Assembly: GCA_026129465.1 (NCBI GenBank)
Contig: JAHCIA010000001.1
Span: forward strand, 1,683,964 to 1,747,963
Direction: 5' to 3'
DNA from: Flavobacteriales bacterium
Lineage (GTDB): Bacteria; Bacteroidota; Bacteroidia; Flavobacteriales_F; PHOS-HE28
DNA length: 64,000 nucleotides
In this document: piece by piece, positions 33,333 through 41,574 of the stretch
Layout: each line of letters begins with the position of its first letter
Numbering within the stretch: position 1 is the first letter of the stretch
The notes under the pieces: model-generated
Database searches by the model: none
Told to the model about the DNA's origin: nothing
What the model saw: only the letters and a program-made list of their open reading frames with translations
Translations under genes and position numbers: made by a program

Positions 33333-33354
33333 CAGGAGTCCCGGGGGACTCCTG
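33333..33354. repeat. Perfect inverted repeat, 10-bp arms
   Basis: CAGGAGTCCC and GGGACTCCTG flank a 2-nt centre. The tiny loop makes an RNA hairpin with a tight turn or a palindromic protein-binding site possible. It lies about 95 nt upstream of the T9SS gene -7 box and about 110 nt beyond the response-regulator stop. Confidence 0.6.
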
Positions 33355-33455
33355 CGCGGTAAACCTGCAAGGAAATTGGAACCAGTCCAAGGCTTGGAAG
33401 ATCGGCCTTGGTGATAGGAAGACGCCGGCCCAAAGAAGTGGTTGCCGCCCCCCTG

Positions 33456-33487
33456 AAAAAAAATCAGTGGGTGAACTTGTAGCCCAC
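33456..33487 (-). terminator. Probable intrinsic terminator of the response regulator gene
   Basis: On the minus strand a 5-bp stem (GTGGG / CCCAC, 11-nt loop) covers the last codons, the stop follows, and eight T come directly after. The short stem lowers confidence, but the T8 placement is right. Confidence 0.45.
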
Positions 33488-34168
33488 CCCCCGTACGGAG
33501 TGGAAGTGCTTGGGCCGCCTCGGGTCGGGCTCGAAATACTTGCGGAAGGACACGATGAAATTGTCCACGGTGCGGGTCGTGGGAAACACATCATAGCCCC
33601 ATACCTTTTGGAGGATCTCCTCCCGGCTCACCACCTCCCCGGCCTGCTCCATCAACAAGCGCAGCAGGAGCGCCTCCCGCTGGCTCAAGGCGTGCTGGCG
33701 GCCATCGTAGCCCCTGGCCTCATAGCTGTTGAAATCCACCTGGTTGCCACCGAAATCGACCTTTGCGGGGAGGGCCGGAGGAAGGACCTCCGCATGGCGG
33801 CGCAGGAGGTTGGCCACCCGCAGCAACAGTTCTTCCAGCTCGAAGGGTTTGCCCAAGTGGTCGTCGCCGGTGCGCAAGCCCCTGATACGGTCGGCGGCGG
33901 CCGTACGGGCGGTGAGGAACAGCACCGGGGTGGTATTGCCCTCCAAGCGGACCGTTTCCACCACGGAATAGCCGTCCATGCCGGGCAGCATCACGTCCAT
34001 TACCACCAGATCGAAACGAGCACCACGCAGCCGCTCCAAGGCTTCCGGGCCGCTGGTGGCCATGGTCACATCATGGCCCTCCAGTTCGAAATTGAGCTTC
34101 AAGGTGAGGCGCAGGGAGGATTCGTCCTCCACCAACAAGATCCGGTGCCGGATGGCGTCAGCGTCCAT
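33464..34168 (-). CDS. Response regulator transcription factor, OmpR/PhoB family
   Basis: 234 residues. Receiver domain at about 9-125 with the acidic pair Glu14-Asp15, phosphoacceptor Asp58 in LVVMDVMLPGMDG, the Thr/Ala switch region FLTART and the conserved Lys107 in DDHLGKPFELEEL. A winged-helix DNA-binding domain follows (about 135-234): LSQREALLLRLLMEQAGEVVSREEILQKVWG and RTVDNFIVSFRKYFEPDP then HSVRGVGYKF. Start at 34168 chosen because it begins the receiver and is preceded by a -7-like box; upstream codons run into the divergent thioesterase gene. No histidine kinase gene is in the window, so it is an orphan here. Targets unknown; the neighbouring T9SS type A gene is one candidate. Confidence 0.92.
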   Translation of the reverse strand: MDADAIRHRILLVEDESSLRLTLKLNFELEGHDVTMATSGPEALERLRGARFDLVVMDVMLPGMDGYSVVETVRLEGNTTPVLFLTARTAAADRIRGLRTGDDHLGKPFELEELLLRVANLLRRHAEVLPPALPAKVDFGGNQVDFNSYEARGYDGRQHALSQREALLLRLLMEQAGEVVSREEILQKVWGYDVFPTTRTVDNFIVSFRKYFEPDPRRPKHFHSVRGVGYKFTH

Positions 34169-34172
34169 GTGG

Positions 34173-34180
34173 CAAAGTTC
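34173..34180 (-). promoter_or_regulatory. Putative -7 box of the response regulator gene
   Basis: GAACTTTG on the minus strand (first base differs from TAnnTTTG) ends 4 nt before the start at 34168. Confidence 0.4.
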
Positions 34181-34187
34181 GGCCGGA

Positions 34188-34195
34188 TACCTTCG
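34188..34195 (+). promoter_or_regulatory. Putative -7 box of the menaquinone operon
   Basis: TACCTTCG ends 7 nt before the ATG at 34203. It lies back to back with the minus-strand box at 34173-34180, only 7 nt apart, so the two divergent promoters would compete or be co-regulated. Confidence 0.5.
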
Positions 34196-34202
34196 CAACG
34201 CG

Positions 34203-34622
34203 ATGCGATTCACCCCGGAACATGCCACCCGCGCCAATGCCCTGCGCCCGGGCACCCTGGTGGAACACCTCGGAATAACCTACCACGTGGACGGTGATGG
34301 GAACATGTGCGCCACCATGCCCGTGGAAGCGAGGACCCATCAGCCCATGGGCCTGCTGCACGGTGGGGCCACGGCGGCCCTGGCCGAATCGCTTGGCAGC
34401 ATGGCATCGGCGCTGATCGTGGACCTGGAAAGGCAGGCCGTGGTCGGCATCGAGGTGGCCGCCAACCACCTGAAGGGGGTGCGCAGCGGCCTGGTCACCG
34501 CCACCGGCGAGATCATCCACCTGGGGCGCACCACCCACGTATGGGACATCCGCGTGCGCGACGAACAAGGCGCGTTGGTGGCCGTTTGCCGGTTGACCAA
34601 TCTGGTGATCGAACGGCGCTGA
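34203..34622 (+). CDS. Hotdog-fold thioesterase, probable DHNA-CoA hydrolase (MenI-like)
   Basis: 139 residues, a PaaI/YbdB-type hotdog domain. Core motifs: GTLVEHLGITYHVDGDGNMCATMPVEARTHQPMGLLHGGATAALAESLGSMAS (the HGG turn and catalytic Glu helix) and IGIEVAANHLKG as seen in VVGIEVAANHLKG. This family includes MenI, which hydrolyses 1,4-dihydroxy-2-naphthoyl-CoA, the step before MenA prenylation. It is the first gene of the men cluster, one base before menF, which supports that role. Start at 34203 follows a -7-like box by 7 nt. General acyl-CoA thioesterase activity remains possible. Confidence 0.85.
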   Translation: MRFTPEHATRANALRPGTLVEHLGITYHVDGDGNMCATMPVEARTHQPMGLLHGGATAALAESLGSMASALIVDLERQAVVGIEVAANHLKGVRSGLVTATGEIIHLGRTTHVWDIRVRDEQGALVAVCRLTNLVIERR

Positions 34623-34623
34623 T

Positions 34624-35718
34624 ATGGTGGACATGCTCGGGGCCTTGCGCCATGTCCTGGAACAGGGGATCCCCTTCGCGGCTTTCCGCTGGAAGGGAAT
34701 TACCCGGCTTTGGGCCACCCAACAGTTCGTGCATGCCGATCCCGCCCAACTTGAGCTCAACAGCCGGTGTTTTTTGGTCCGGCCGTTCGACCGGAATGGT
34801 CCATGGGGCGCCATCCTGGACCCTGAGGTGGAGTTGGACCTGGATGCCCAGCGGATCGACCTGGATGCTATCACGCCGCTGCAGGGCTTCACCATTCCCT
34901 TGGCAGATAGGCCGCCGGTGGCTTGGGCGCGGGAGGACCACCTGGTCGCCGTGGAAGAGGCGAAGCGGCACATGCAGGATGATGGTCTGCACAAAGTGGT
35001 CCTCGCGCGCACCCTCTCCATCCCCTTCCCCATCCAGCGACTGCCCGAGCTTTTCATCGAAGGTCTCGCGGCCCATCCGAACGCCTTCGTATGCATGGTC
35101 AACTCCCCCTTCGGCTTGTGGCTGGGCGCTTCACCGGAGAGGCTGGTATCGGCGGAAGGTGGCCAGGTGGCCGTGGATGCCATCGCGGGCACGATGCCAC
35201 TTGATGCGGCTCCGAAGCATGAGGCCGGATGGGGCGCGAAGGAGCGGGAGGAACAGGAGATCGTGACCCTGGCCGTGGAGGAAGCGTTCCGGGAACTTGA
35301 CCTGCGGGAGGTGACCAGGGAAGGTCCGGACGTATTGCGCGCAGGCCACATGGCCCATTTGCATACGCGCTTGCATGCCCGCATGGGTGGCGTGCCGCTC
35401 GCCCGGATCGTGGACCGGTTGCACCCGACGCCTGCCGTGTGCGGCACGCCTACGGAGGCGGCCATCCGCTTCATCCGGGAACACGAGCCGCAGGACCGTT
35501 CGCTCTATGGCGGCTGCTGGGGGCCATGGGACGTGGACGGCCGAACGGAATTGTTCGTGAACATCCGTTGCCTGCGTGCCACCCAGGACCACGTGCACAT
35601 CCATGTGGGTGGGGGCATCACGGCGGCCAGCGTGCCGGAGGATGAATGGCGTGAGACGGAACTCAAAGCCCAGGCCTGGCTGCGACCCATCGAGGCCATG
35701 CTGGCCCGGATACCTTAG
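34624..35718 (+). CDS. menF: Isochorismate synthase MenF
   Basis: 364 residues. Converts chorismate to isochorismate, the first committed step to menaquinone. The chorismate-binding domain is recognisable: HKVVLARTLSIPFP, LWLGASPERLVS, VDAIAGTMPLD, the acidic helix EREEQEIVTLAVEEA, LHTRLHARM, LHPTPAVCGTPTEAA and YGGCWGPWDVDGRTELFVNIRC, HIHVGGGITAASVPEDEW. The order and spacing match isochorismate synthases. It starts 1 nt after the thioesterase stop and ends 5 nt before menD; its last six bases also form part of a -7-like box for menD. Salicylate or siderophore versions exist, but the neighbours fix it in the men pathway. Confidence 0.92.
   Translation: MVDMLGALRHVLEQGIPFAAFRWKGITRLWATQQFVHADPAQLELNSRCFLVRPFDRNGPWGAILDPEVELDLDAQRIDLDAITPLQGFTIPLADRPPVAWAREDHLVAVEEAKRHMQDDGLHKVVLARTLSIPFPIQRLPELFIEGLAAHPNAFVCMVNSPFGLWLGASPERLVSAEGGQVAVDAIAGTMPLDAAPKHEAGWGAKEREEQEIVTLAVEEAFRELDLREVTREGPDVLRAGHMAHLHTRLHARMGGVPLARIVDRLHPTPAVCGTPTEAAIRFIREHEPQDRSLYGGCWGPWDVDGRTELFVNIRCLRATQDHVHIHVGGGITAASVPEDEWRETELKAQAWLRPIEAMLARIP
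35711..35718 (+). promoter_or_regulatory. Putative internal -7 box before menD
   Basis: TACCTTAG, including the menF stop codon, ends 5 nt before the menD ATG. It may be an internal promoter or a chance match. Confidence 0.3.
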
Positions 35719-35723
35719 CGCCC

Positions 35724-37424
35724 ATGCCCACCAGCGACCATTTCGCCGCCGCCGAACTCGCTCGGCTCTGTGCCGCCAAGGGCATCCGCCGCGCGGTGGT
35801 CAGCCCAGGCTCGCGCAACGCTCCCTTGGTGATCGCCTTCGATGGCGAACCGGCGATCCAGTGCCTGCAGGTGATCGATGAGCGCAGCGCGGCCTTCTTC
35901 GCCCTGGGCATGGCACAGCGGGCACATGCACCCGTGGTGCTCATCTGCACCAGTGGCAGTGCCGTGCTCAACTATGGACCCGCCATCGCCGAAGCCTTCT
36001 ACCAGCGCATACCCCTGCTGGTCATCACCGCAGACCGTCCCGAGGAATGGGTCGATCAAGGCGAGGGGCAGGCCATCCGCCAGGCGGGTGTGCTGGCCCT
36101 GCATATGAAACGCAGTGTGCAGTTGCCCAGAAACCCGGCCGATGAACTATCCCGCTGGCACTGCGGCCGGTTGATCAATGAGGCGATCGACGCCACACTG
36201 CTGCCCGTGCCGGGTCCGGTGCATGTGAACGTGCCTTTCGCGGAACCACTGTATGGTCAGGTGGAAAAGCACGACCACCCGGCGCGTCCGATCGCGCAGG
36301 TGATGACCGAGAGCTTCATCCTGCCCGAACATGCACGCTGGCTGATCCAGCAGGTGTCCAGCACGAGGAAGATGCTGGTGCTCGCCGGGCAGGGCCTATG
36401 GAGCCCGCAGTTGAAGGAACAACTCGAACGCTTCGCCGCCCTGCCGCAATGCGCTGTGCTCACCGAGGCCACATCCAATTTGGACGACAGCGCCTTCATC
36501 ACCTGCATCGACCGGGTGATCGAAGGCGTGAACGATGGCCATGCCGCCGCTCTGAGGCCCGATCTGCTCATCACCTTCGGCGGGGCGGTGGTGAGCAAGC
36601 GCATCAAAGGGTTGATGCGTCAATGGAAACCCGCCATGCACTGGCACATCGACATCGGGCAGCGGCACTACGACACCTATCAGAGCCTGACGCATGACAT
36701 CGCCACCAGCCCGGAGGTCTTCTTCGCGCAACTGGCCGAACAGGTGAAGCCTTCGGAAAACGGGTACGGGGAAGCGTGGCGCGCGATCGACCGCCGGACC
36801 ACCTCACTGCACCACGCCTACCTGAACGACACGCCATGGTGCGACCTGAAAGCGTTCGAGACCATCCTGGCGAGGATCCCGGAAGGAAGCGATGTGCACC
36901 TGGCCAACAGCACGCCCGCGCGCTATGCGATGCTCTTCGAGCGCAACGGCACCCACCGTTGGTACAGCAACCGCGGCACCAGCGGCATTGACGGCTGCGT
37001 GAGCACGGCCGTGGGCGCGGCCTTCGTTTCCGAACGCCCCACCACCCTGATCTGCGGCGACACGGCATTCCTGTATGACAGCAACGCGTTCTGGAACAAG
37101 CACCTGAGCGGAGACCTGCGCGTGATCGTCATGGACAACGGCGGCGGCAACATATTCCGCTACATCCCCGGCCCGGACAGCGATCCCGCAAGGCTGCACT
37201 GGTTCGAGGCACCGCATGGCCGCGACCCCCTGGCCCTGGTGCGCAGCTACGGCCTGCCCAACTACGAGGCCTTCGACAGGGCTTCACTGAAGAACGCGCT
37301 GGAACAACTCTACGCGCCCCATGACCGGCCTGCCGTGCTGGTGGTGCGCACCGACGCGGAGATCAGCCCGAAGGTGTTGCGCGGATATTTCAAAGCCTTG
37401 CGCGATCCACATGGCCCACCTTGA
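35724..37424 (+). CDS. menD: MenD, SEPHCHC synthase
   Basis: 566 residues. Thiamine-diphosphate enzyme joining isochorismate and 2-oxoglutarate to give SEPHCHC. N-terminal domain: RAVVSPGSRNAPLVIAF, DERSAAFFALGMAQR (with the cofactor-activating Glu), CTSGSAVLNYGPAIAEAFY, and TADRPEEWVDQGEGQAIRQ. C-terminal cofactor domain: YSNRGTSGIDGCVSTAVGAAF and ICGDTAFLYDSNAF... VMDNGGGNIF (the GD-x-N magnesium/thiamine motif). Length is normal for MenD. The menA start lies inside its last 14 bases, so the two are translationally coupled. Assignment is firm. Confidence 0.95.
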   Translation: MPTSDHFAAAELARLCAAKGIRRAVVSPGSRNAPLVIAFDGEPAIQCLQVIDERSAAFFALGMAQRAHAPVVLICTSGSAVLNYGPAIAEAFYQRIPLLVITADRPEEWVDQGEGQAIRQAGVLALHMKRSVQLPRNPADELSRWHCGRLINEAIDATLLPVPGPVHVNVPFAEPLYGQVEKHDHPARPIAQVMTESFILPEHARWLIQQVSSTRKMLVLAGQGLWSPQLKEQLERFAALPQCAVLTEATSNLDDSAFITCIDRVIEGVNDGHAAALRPDLLITFGGAVVSKRIKGLMRQWKPAMHWHIDIGQRHYDTYQSLTHDIATSPEVFFAQLAEQVKPSENGYGEAWRAIDRRTTSLHHAYLNDTPWCDLKAFETILARIPEGSDVHLANSTPARYAMLFERNGTHRWYSNRGTSGIDGCVSTAVGAAFVSERPTTLICGDTAFLYDSNAFWNKHLSGDLRVIVMDNGGGNIFRYIPGPDSDPARLHWFEAPHGRDPLALVRSYGLPNYEAFDRASLKNALEQLYAPHDRPAVLVVRTDAEISPKVLRGYFKALRDPHGPP

Positions 37425-38310
37425 GACCTGGCTCCACGCCTTCCGTCTGCGCACGCTTCCCCTCGCGGTGAGCAGCATCATCGTGGGCAGCGGGCTGGCC
37501 GCCTTCGCCGACGGCTTCCGGCCGCTGGTGATGGCCCTCGCCGTGCTCACGGCCGTTCTGTTGCAGATACTCAGCAACCTCAGCAACGACCTGGGCGACC
37601 ACCAGCACGGCACCGACAACCCCGACCGCGTGGGACCGCAGCGGGCCGTTCAGAGCGGTGCGATAACGCCCGCGACGATGAAGCGCGCCATGTGGACCTG
37701 TGGCCTGCTCGCCTTCGCCAGCGGCCTCGCGCTCATCGTCACCGCGCTCGGCTTCTCCTGGCCCACGTTGGTCTTCCTGTTCATCGGACTGCTGGCGCTG
37801 GGCGCGGCGGTGCGCTACACCTACGGACGCAACCCCTATGGATACGGCGGCTTCGGCGATGCCAGCGTATTCCTCTTCTTCGGCCTGGTGGGCGTGCTTG
37901 GCACCTGCTACCTCCACACGCAACGGTTCGAGATCGGCCTGCTGCTGCCCGCCGCGGCCTTCGGCTTCTTCAGCGCCGGTGTGCTCAACGTGAACAACCT
38001 GCGCGACATCCGCAACGACAAGGCCAGCGGCAAACTGACCCAGGCCGTGCGCATGGGCTTCGAGGGCGGCAAGGGCTACCACGGCATCCTCATCACCGGC
38101 GGCCTTTCGTTCCTGATGCTTTTCACCGCGCTGCACTTCCGTGGCATGCCGCAATGGGGCTTCCTCATCACCACCCCCATGCTTGCCGCGCATCTTCGGC
38201 AGGTGTTGCGGACGCACGATCCCGCGGCCCTCGATCCGCAGTTGAAGAAGCTGGCGCTGGGTACCTTCGCCACGGCCGTGGCCTTTTCCATCGGCCTGTG
38301 GATGGTCTGA
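37411..38310 (+). CDS. menA: 1,4-dihydroxy-2-naphthoate polyprenyltransferase MenA
   Basis: 299 residues, integral membrane protein of the UbiA superfamily with about eight or nine hydrophobic helices. It attaches the isoprenoid tail to dihydroxynaphthoate. The first Asp-rich motif is NLSNDLGDHQHGTDNPDR followed by VGPQRAVQSG, diagnostic of MenA; the second conserved loop is NNLRDIRNDKASGKLTQAVRMG. The start at 37411 (MAHLETWLHAFRLRTLPLA) is fixed by the conserved N-terminal sequence and overlaps menD by 14 nt. menC follows directly: its ATG begins at the base after the menA stop. Confidence 0.94.
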   Translation: MAHLETWLHAFRLRTLPLAVSSIIVGSGLAAFADGFRPLVMALAVLTAVLLQILSNLSNDLGDHQHGTDNPDRVGPQRAVQSGAITPATMKRAMWTCGLLAFASGLALIVTALGFSWPTLVFLFIGLLALGAAVRYTYGRNPYGYGGFGDASVFLFFGLVGVLGTCYLHTQRFEIGLLLPAAAFGFFSAGVLNVNNLRDIRNDKASGKLTQAVRMGFEGGKGYHGILITGGLSFLMLFTALHFRGMPQWGFLITTPMLAAHLRQVLRTHDPAALDPQLKKLALGTFATAVAFSIGLWMV

Positions 38311-39366
38311 ATGCTACGCGCACGCTGGATCGAACGCACGCTCACCCCACGCTTCACGCTGGGCACCAGCAAAGGCAGCATCAAGGCCCGTACGGTATGG
38401 TACCTGATCGCCTGGGACGATGAACGTCCGGCCGTGAAAGGCATCGGTGAGGCCGCGCTCTTCCCCGGCCACAGCAAGGAATTCCCGGCGGATGTGAAGG
38501 TGAAGCTGATCGAGTTGTGTGAACGGACGGACAATTGGGCGCAACGCCTTGGCACCGACCTGGTGGACGTGCCCAGCGTGCGCTTCGCGGTGGAGCAATG
38601 CCTGAAGGACCTCGGGGCCGGCGGCACCAAAACGCTCTTCCCATCGGACTTCACCCTGGGCCGCAGGCCGATACCGATCAATGGCCTGGTGTGGATGGGC
38701 GACCTGGCCACGATGAGGACACGCATCCGGGAGCGGATCTCCGAAGGCTTCACCACGGTGAAGATGAAGATCGGCGCCATCGGGATCGATGACGAGCTGG
38801 CATTGCTGCGGTCGGTGCGCGATGAATATGGTCCGCAGGACATCACCCTGCGCGTGGATGCCAACGGCGCCTTCTCCCTGCAAGAAGCTTCGCGCATTCT
38901 GGAAGAACTGGCGAAGCTGCAGGTGCACAGCATCGAACAACCCATCGCGCCTGGCCGCTATGAGGCGATGGCCGAACTCTGCGCCAGCTCACCGGTGCCC
39001 ATCGCGCTGGACGAGGACCTGATCGGCCTGAACATGCCAGACAGCAAGGTGGACCTGCTCGATCACGTGAAGCCACATTACATCGTGATCAAACCCAGCC
39101 TCGTGGGCGGGTGGGCCGCCACACGCGAATGGATCGATCTCGCCGAAGAGCGCGGCATCGGCTGGTGGATCACCTCGGCACTGGAAAGCAGTATCGGCCT
39201 CAACGCCATCGCGCAGTTCACCGCCACCCTGCCCATCGCCATGGCGCAGGGACTGGGCACCGGGCAGGTCTACATGGACAACATCCCATCACCGTTGCTG
39301 GCGGAACGCGGCTTTCTCCACTACCGCCCCGAAGAAGCCTGGGACCTTTCCTCCCTGGGCATCTGA
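38311..39366 (+). CDS. menC: o-Succinylbenzoate synthase MenC
   Basis: 351 residues of the enolase superfamily. Dehydrates SHCHC to o-succinylbenzoate. Catalytic elements can be read: the Lys pair region FTTVKMKIGAIG, metal-ligand Asp in LRVDANGAFS, Glu in VHSIEQPI, Asp in IALDEDLIG, and the second catalytic Lys in YIVIKPSLVGG. The C-terminus keeps SALESSIGLNAIAQF, another family signature. The ATG immediately follows the menA stop, so no separate promoter is likely. The gap to menE is 12 nt. Related muconate-cycloisomerase-type enzymes share the fold, but the operon settles the function. Confidence 0.93.
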   Translation: MLRARWIERTLTPRFTLGTSKGSIKARTVWYLIAWDDERPAVKGIGEAALFPGHSKEFPADVKVKLIELCERTDNWAQRLGTDLVDVPSVRFAVEQCLKDLGAGGTKTLFPSDFTLGRRPIPINGLVWMGDLATMRTRIRERISEGFTTVKMKIGAIGIDDELALLRSVRDEYGPQDITLRVDANGAFSLQEASRILEELAKLQVHSIEQPIAPGRYEAMAELCASSPVPIALDEDLIGLNMPDSKVDLLDHVKPHYIVIKPSLVGGWAATREWIDLAEERGIGWWITSALESSIGLNAIAQFTATLPIAMAQGLGTGQVYMDNIPSPLLAERGFLHYRPEEAWDLSSLGI

Positions 39367-39378
39367 ACATCGCCAGGC

Positions 39379-40476
39379 ATGATGGCCGCCGCACGCGAAT
39401 ACACGGGCATCGCCAAGGCCTTCGAGCGTATCGTCATCGATGGCGAGGAACTCACCGCGTTGATCGCCTATACACGGTTCCACCAAAAGGTGAAGCGCAA
39501 TGGCCCGGCGTGGATGAAGGCCGTGGAGGACACCCTGTTCGACCTGGGGATGCGCCGTGGCGGCATGCGCGCCACCAGCAGCGGCACCACCGGCCCGCCC
39601 AAGCGTTTCACCATAACGCGCCGCGACCTGGTGATGAGCGCACGCCTCACCGGCAAGGCTTTCGGCCTGCGCCCGGGTGATCGGGTGCTGCATGCCCTGC
39701 CCAGTGATTTCATCGCAGGCAAAATGATGCTGGTACGCGCCTTCGCCCTGGGCCTCGACCTGCATCTGATCGATCCACGCGGGAGCGTGCTGGAGAAGCT
39801 GCGCACCGAAGAGCGCTTCCGTTTCACCGCGCTCGTGCCGCTGCAACTGCATCGTGCCATCCAGGAGGACCGGGCAAGGGTCGAGCGGCAGTTCCGGACG
39901 ATACTGCTCGGTGGCGGACCCGTGAGCGAGGCTTTGATCGAGGACCTTCAGGACCTGGATGTGGAGGTGTTCCAGAGCTACGGCAGCACGGAGACCGTCA
40001 CGCATGTGGCGTTGCGCCGCTTGAACGGACCTGATCGCGAAGAGCGGTTCATGGCCATCGGCGATTGCCATTTCGCCCGTGACCCGCGCGGCTGCCTTGT
40101 GGTATATACGCCGCACCTCACGACCAGGCAGCATCTCACCAACGACCTGGTGGAATTGATCGACGACCGCCGATTCCGCTGGCTGGGCCGCCACGACAAC
40201 GTGATCCTCAGCGGCGGCAAGAAGATCTTCCCCGAGCAGCTCGAATCGAGGACCGCCGGGATCATCCCCTATCCGCATTACTTCACCAAGGTGGCCGATG
40301 ACGTGCTGGGCCAGGCGGTGATGCTGGTGCTGGAGACCGATCGCCCCCAGGAGGATGTGCTGCCCGAGGTGTTGGAAAAGGTGATGTCCGCCCTCCATCC
40401 GCACGAATGGCCGCGCCGCGTGCAGGCGCTGCGGCGGATCCAACGCACCAGCGCGGGGAAGATCATCCGCGAGTGA
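39379..40476 (+). CDS. menE: o-Succinylbenzoate-CoA ligase MenE-like
   Basis: 365 residues from the ATG at 39379 (a second ATG follows directly). Adenylate-forming enzyme expected to activate o-succinylbenzoate with CoA. Motifs: ATSSGTTGPPKRF (P-loop-like), TILLGGGPVSEALIEDL, VEVFQSYGSTETVTHVALR, RWLGRHDNVILSGGKKIFPEQLE (hinge) and the C-terminal IQRTSAGKIIRE with the adenylation Lys. It is shorter than typical MenE (about 450 residues) because the N-terminal subdomain is compact, with only ~65 residues before the P-loop. Last gene of the men cluster; convergent with rluD with only 6 nt between stops. Confidence 0.88.
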   Translation: MMAAAREYTGIAKAFERIVIDGEELTALIAYTRFHQKVKRNGPAWMKAVEDTLFDLGMRRGGMRATSSGTTGPPKRFTITRRDLVMSARLTGKAFGLRPGDRVLHALPSDFIAGKMMLVRAFALGLDLHLIDPRGSVLEKLRTEERFRFTALVPLQLHRAIQEDRARVERQFRTILLGGGPVSEALIEDLQDLDVEVFQSYGSTETVTHVALRRLNGPDREERFMAIGDCHFARDPRGCLVVYTPHLTTRQHLTNDLVELIDDRRFRWLGRHDNVILSGGKKIFPEQLESRTAGIIPYPHYFTKVADDVLGQAVMLVLETDRPQEDVLPEVLEKVMSALHPHEWPRRVQALRRIQRTSAGKIIRE

Positions 40477-40482
40477 TCCGGA

Positions 40483-41574
40483 TCAGCGGAGGTTGTTCAA
40501 CGCTTCCTTGTCCAGCGGCTCCTCATCGTCATCGTCCAGCGGCTTGGCACCCGTATAGGTCCGCCACTTCTCCAGGACCGCCCGCATATCCGGGGGGAGC
40601 CCGCTTTCAAAGTGCATGCGCTGGCCGCTGGCGGGATGATCGATACTGAGCGTACGTGCATGCAGCGCCTGGCGCGGCAGCAGGCGGAAGCAGTTCTCCA
40701 CGAACTGGCGGTACCTGGTGAAGGTGGTGCCCTTCAGGATGCGGTCCCCACCATAGGCCGCGTCATTGAAAAGCGGATGTCCCGTCCACTGCATGTGAAC
40801 GCGGATCTGGTGGGTGCGGCCGGTCTCCAACTTGCATTCCACCAGTGTCACATAGCGGAAGCGTTCCACCACCCGCCATCGCGTCACCGCCGTTTTGCCT
40901 TGGTCGCCTTCGGGATAGACGAACATCACCGTGCGGTCCTTCTGGCTGCGGCCGATATTCCCCTCGATCACGCCCTCATCCTCGGCGAAGTCGCCCCAGA
41001 CCAACGCCAGGTAGCGCCGGTCACTGGTGCGCTGGAAGAACTGGCGCGCCAGATGCGTGAGCGCCTCCTCGGTCTTGCCCACCACCATCACACCACTGGT
41101 GTCCTTGTCCAGGCGGTGCACAAGCCCAGGCCTGGGGATCTCCGCGCCAGGCACAGCAGGCAGCTTGCCGAAGTGGAAGAGCAGCGCGTTCACCAGGGTG
41201 CCGGTCCAATTGCCATGGCCCGGATGCACCACCAGGCCGGCGGGCTTGTCCAACACGATCAGGTGCTCGTCCTCGAACAGGATGTCCAGCGGGATATCCT
41301 CCGGCAGCAGCTCCACTTCGCGCTGCGGGTAGGGCAATACGATGCTGATCTCGTCCCCGGGCTTCACCTTCAAGCTGGGCTTGGCGGCCTTGCCGTTCAC
41401 CAGCACGTTGCCCGCCTTGGCCGCGGTCTGTATGCGGTTGCGAGAGGTGTTCGGCAACCTGTCGAACAGGAACTTGTCCAGCCTGATCAGCGACTGCTTG
41501 GGATCGCAGACGATGCGGTGGTGCTCATAGAGCTCCTGCTCATCCTGCGCAATGTCGATCGCATCCTCCGCCAT
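40483..41574 (-). CDS. RluD-type 23S rRNA pseudouridine synthase
   Basis: 363 residues. An S4 RNA-binding domain (about 30-95: RLDKFLFDRLPNTSRNRIQTA, AGNVLVNGKAAKPSLKVKPGDEI) precedes the RsuA/RluA catalytic domain, with the catalytic Asp in GLVHRLDKDTSGVMVV and the motifs YLALVWGDF, TGRTHQIRVHMQWTGHPLFND and RQALHARTL. This is the RluA/C/D group that modifies large-subunit rRNA or tRNA. An acidic tail (LDDDDEEPLDKEA) ends the protein. The start at 41574 begins MAEDAIDIAQDEQ and overlaps the upstream T9SS gene stop, so translation is probably coupled. Exact target uridines cannot be told from sequence. Confidence 0.9.
   Translation of the reverse strand: MAEDAIDIAQDEQELYEHHRIVCDPKQSLIRLDKFLFDRLPNTSRNRIQTAAKAGNVLVNGKAAKPSLKVKPGDEISIVLPYPQREVELLPEDIPLDILFEDEHLIVLDKPAGLVVHPGHGNWTGTLVNALLFHFGKLPAVPGAEIPRPGLVHRLDKDTSGVMVVGKTEEALTHLARQFFQRTSDRRYLALVWGDFAEDEGVIEGNIGRSQKDRTVMFVYPEGDQGKTAVTRWRVVERFRYVTLVECKLETGRTHQIRVHMQWTGHPLFNDAAYGGDRILKGTTFTRYRQFVENCFRLLPRQALHARTLSIDHPASGQRMHFESGLPPDMRAVLEKWRTYTGAKPLDDDDEEPLDKEALNNLR

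Larger units (their letters stand above)
33144..33463. other. 320-bp intergenic region between T9SS type A gene and response regulator
   Basis: No convincing gene on either strand. It holds the promoter-like box of the T9SS gene (33231-33238), a 10-bp inverted repeat (33333-33354) and the T8 run of a probable terminator just after the response-regulator stop. The only intergenic stretch above 300 bp in the window. Confidence 0.7.
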
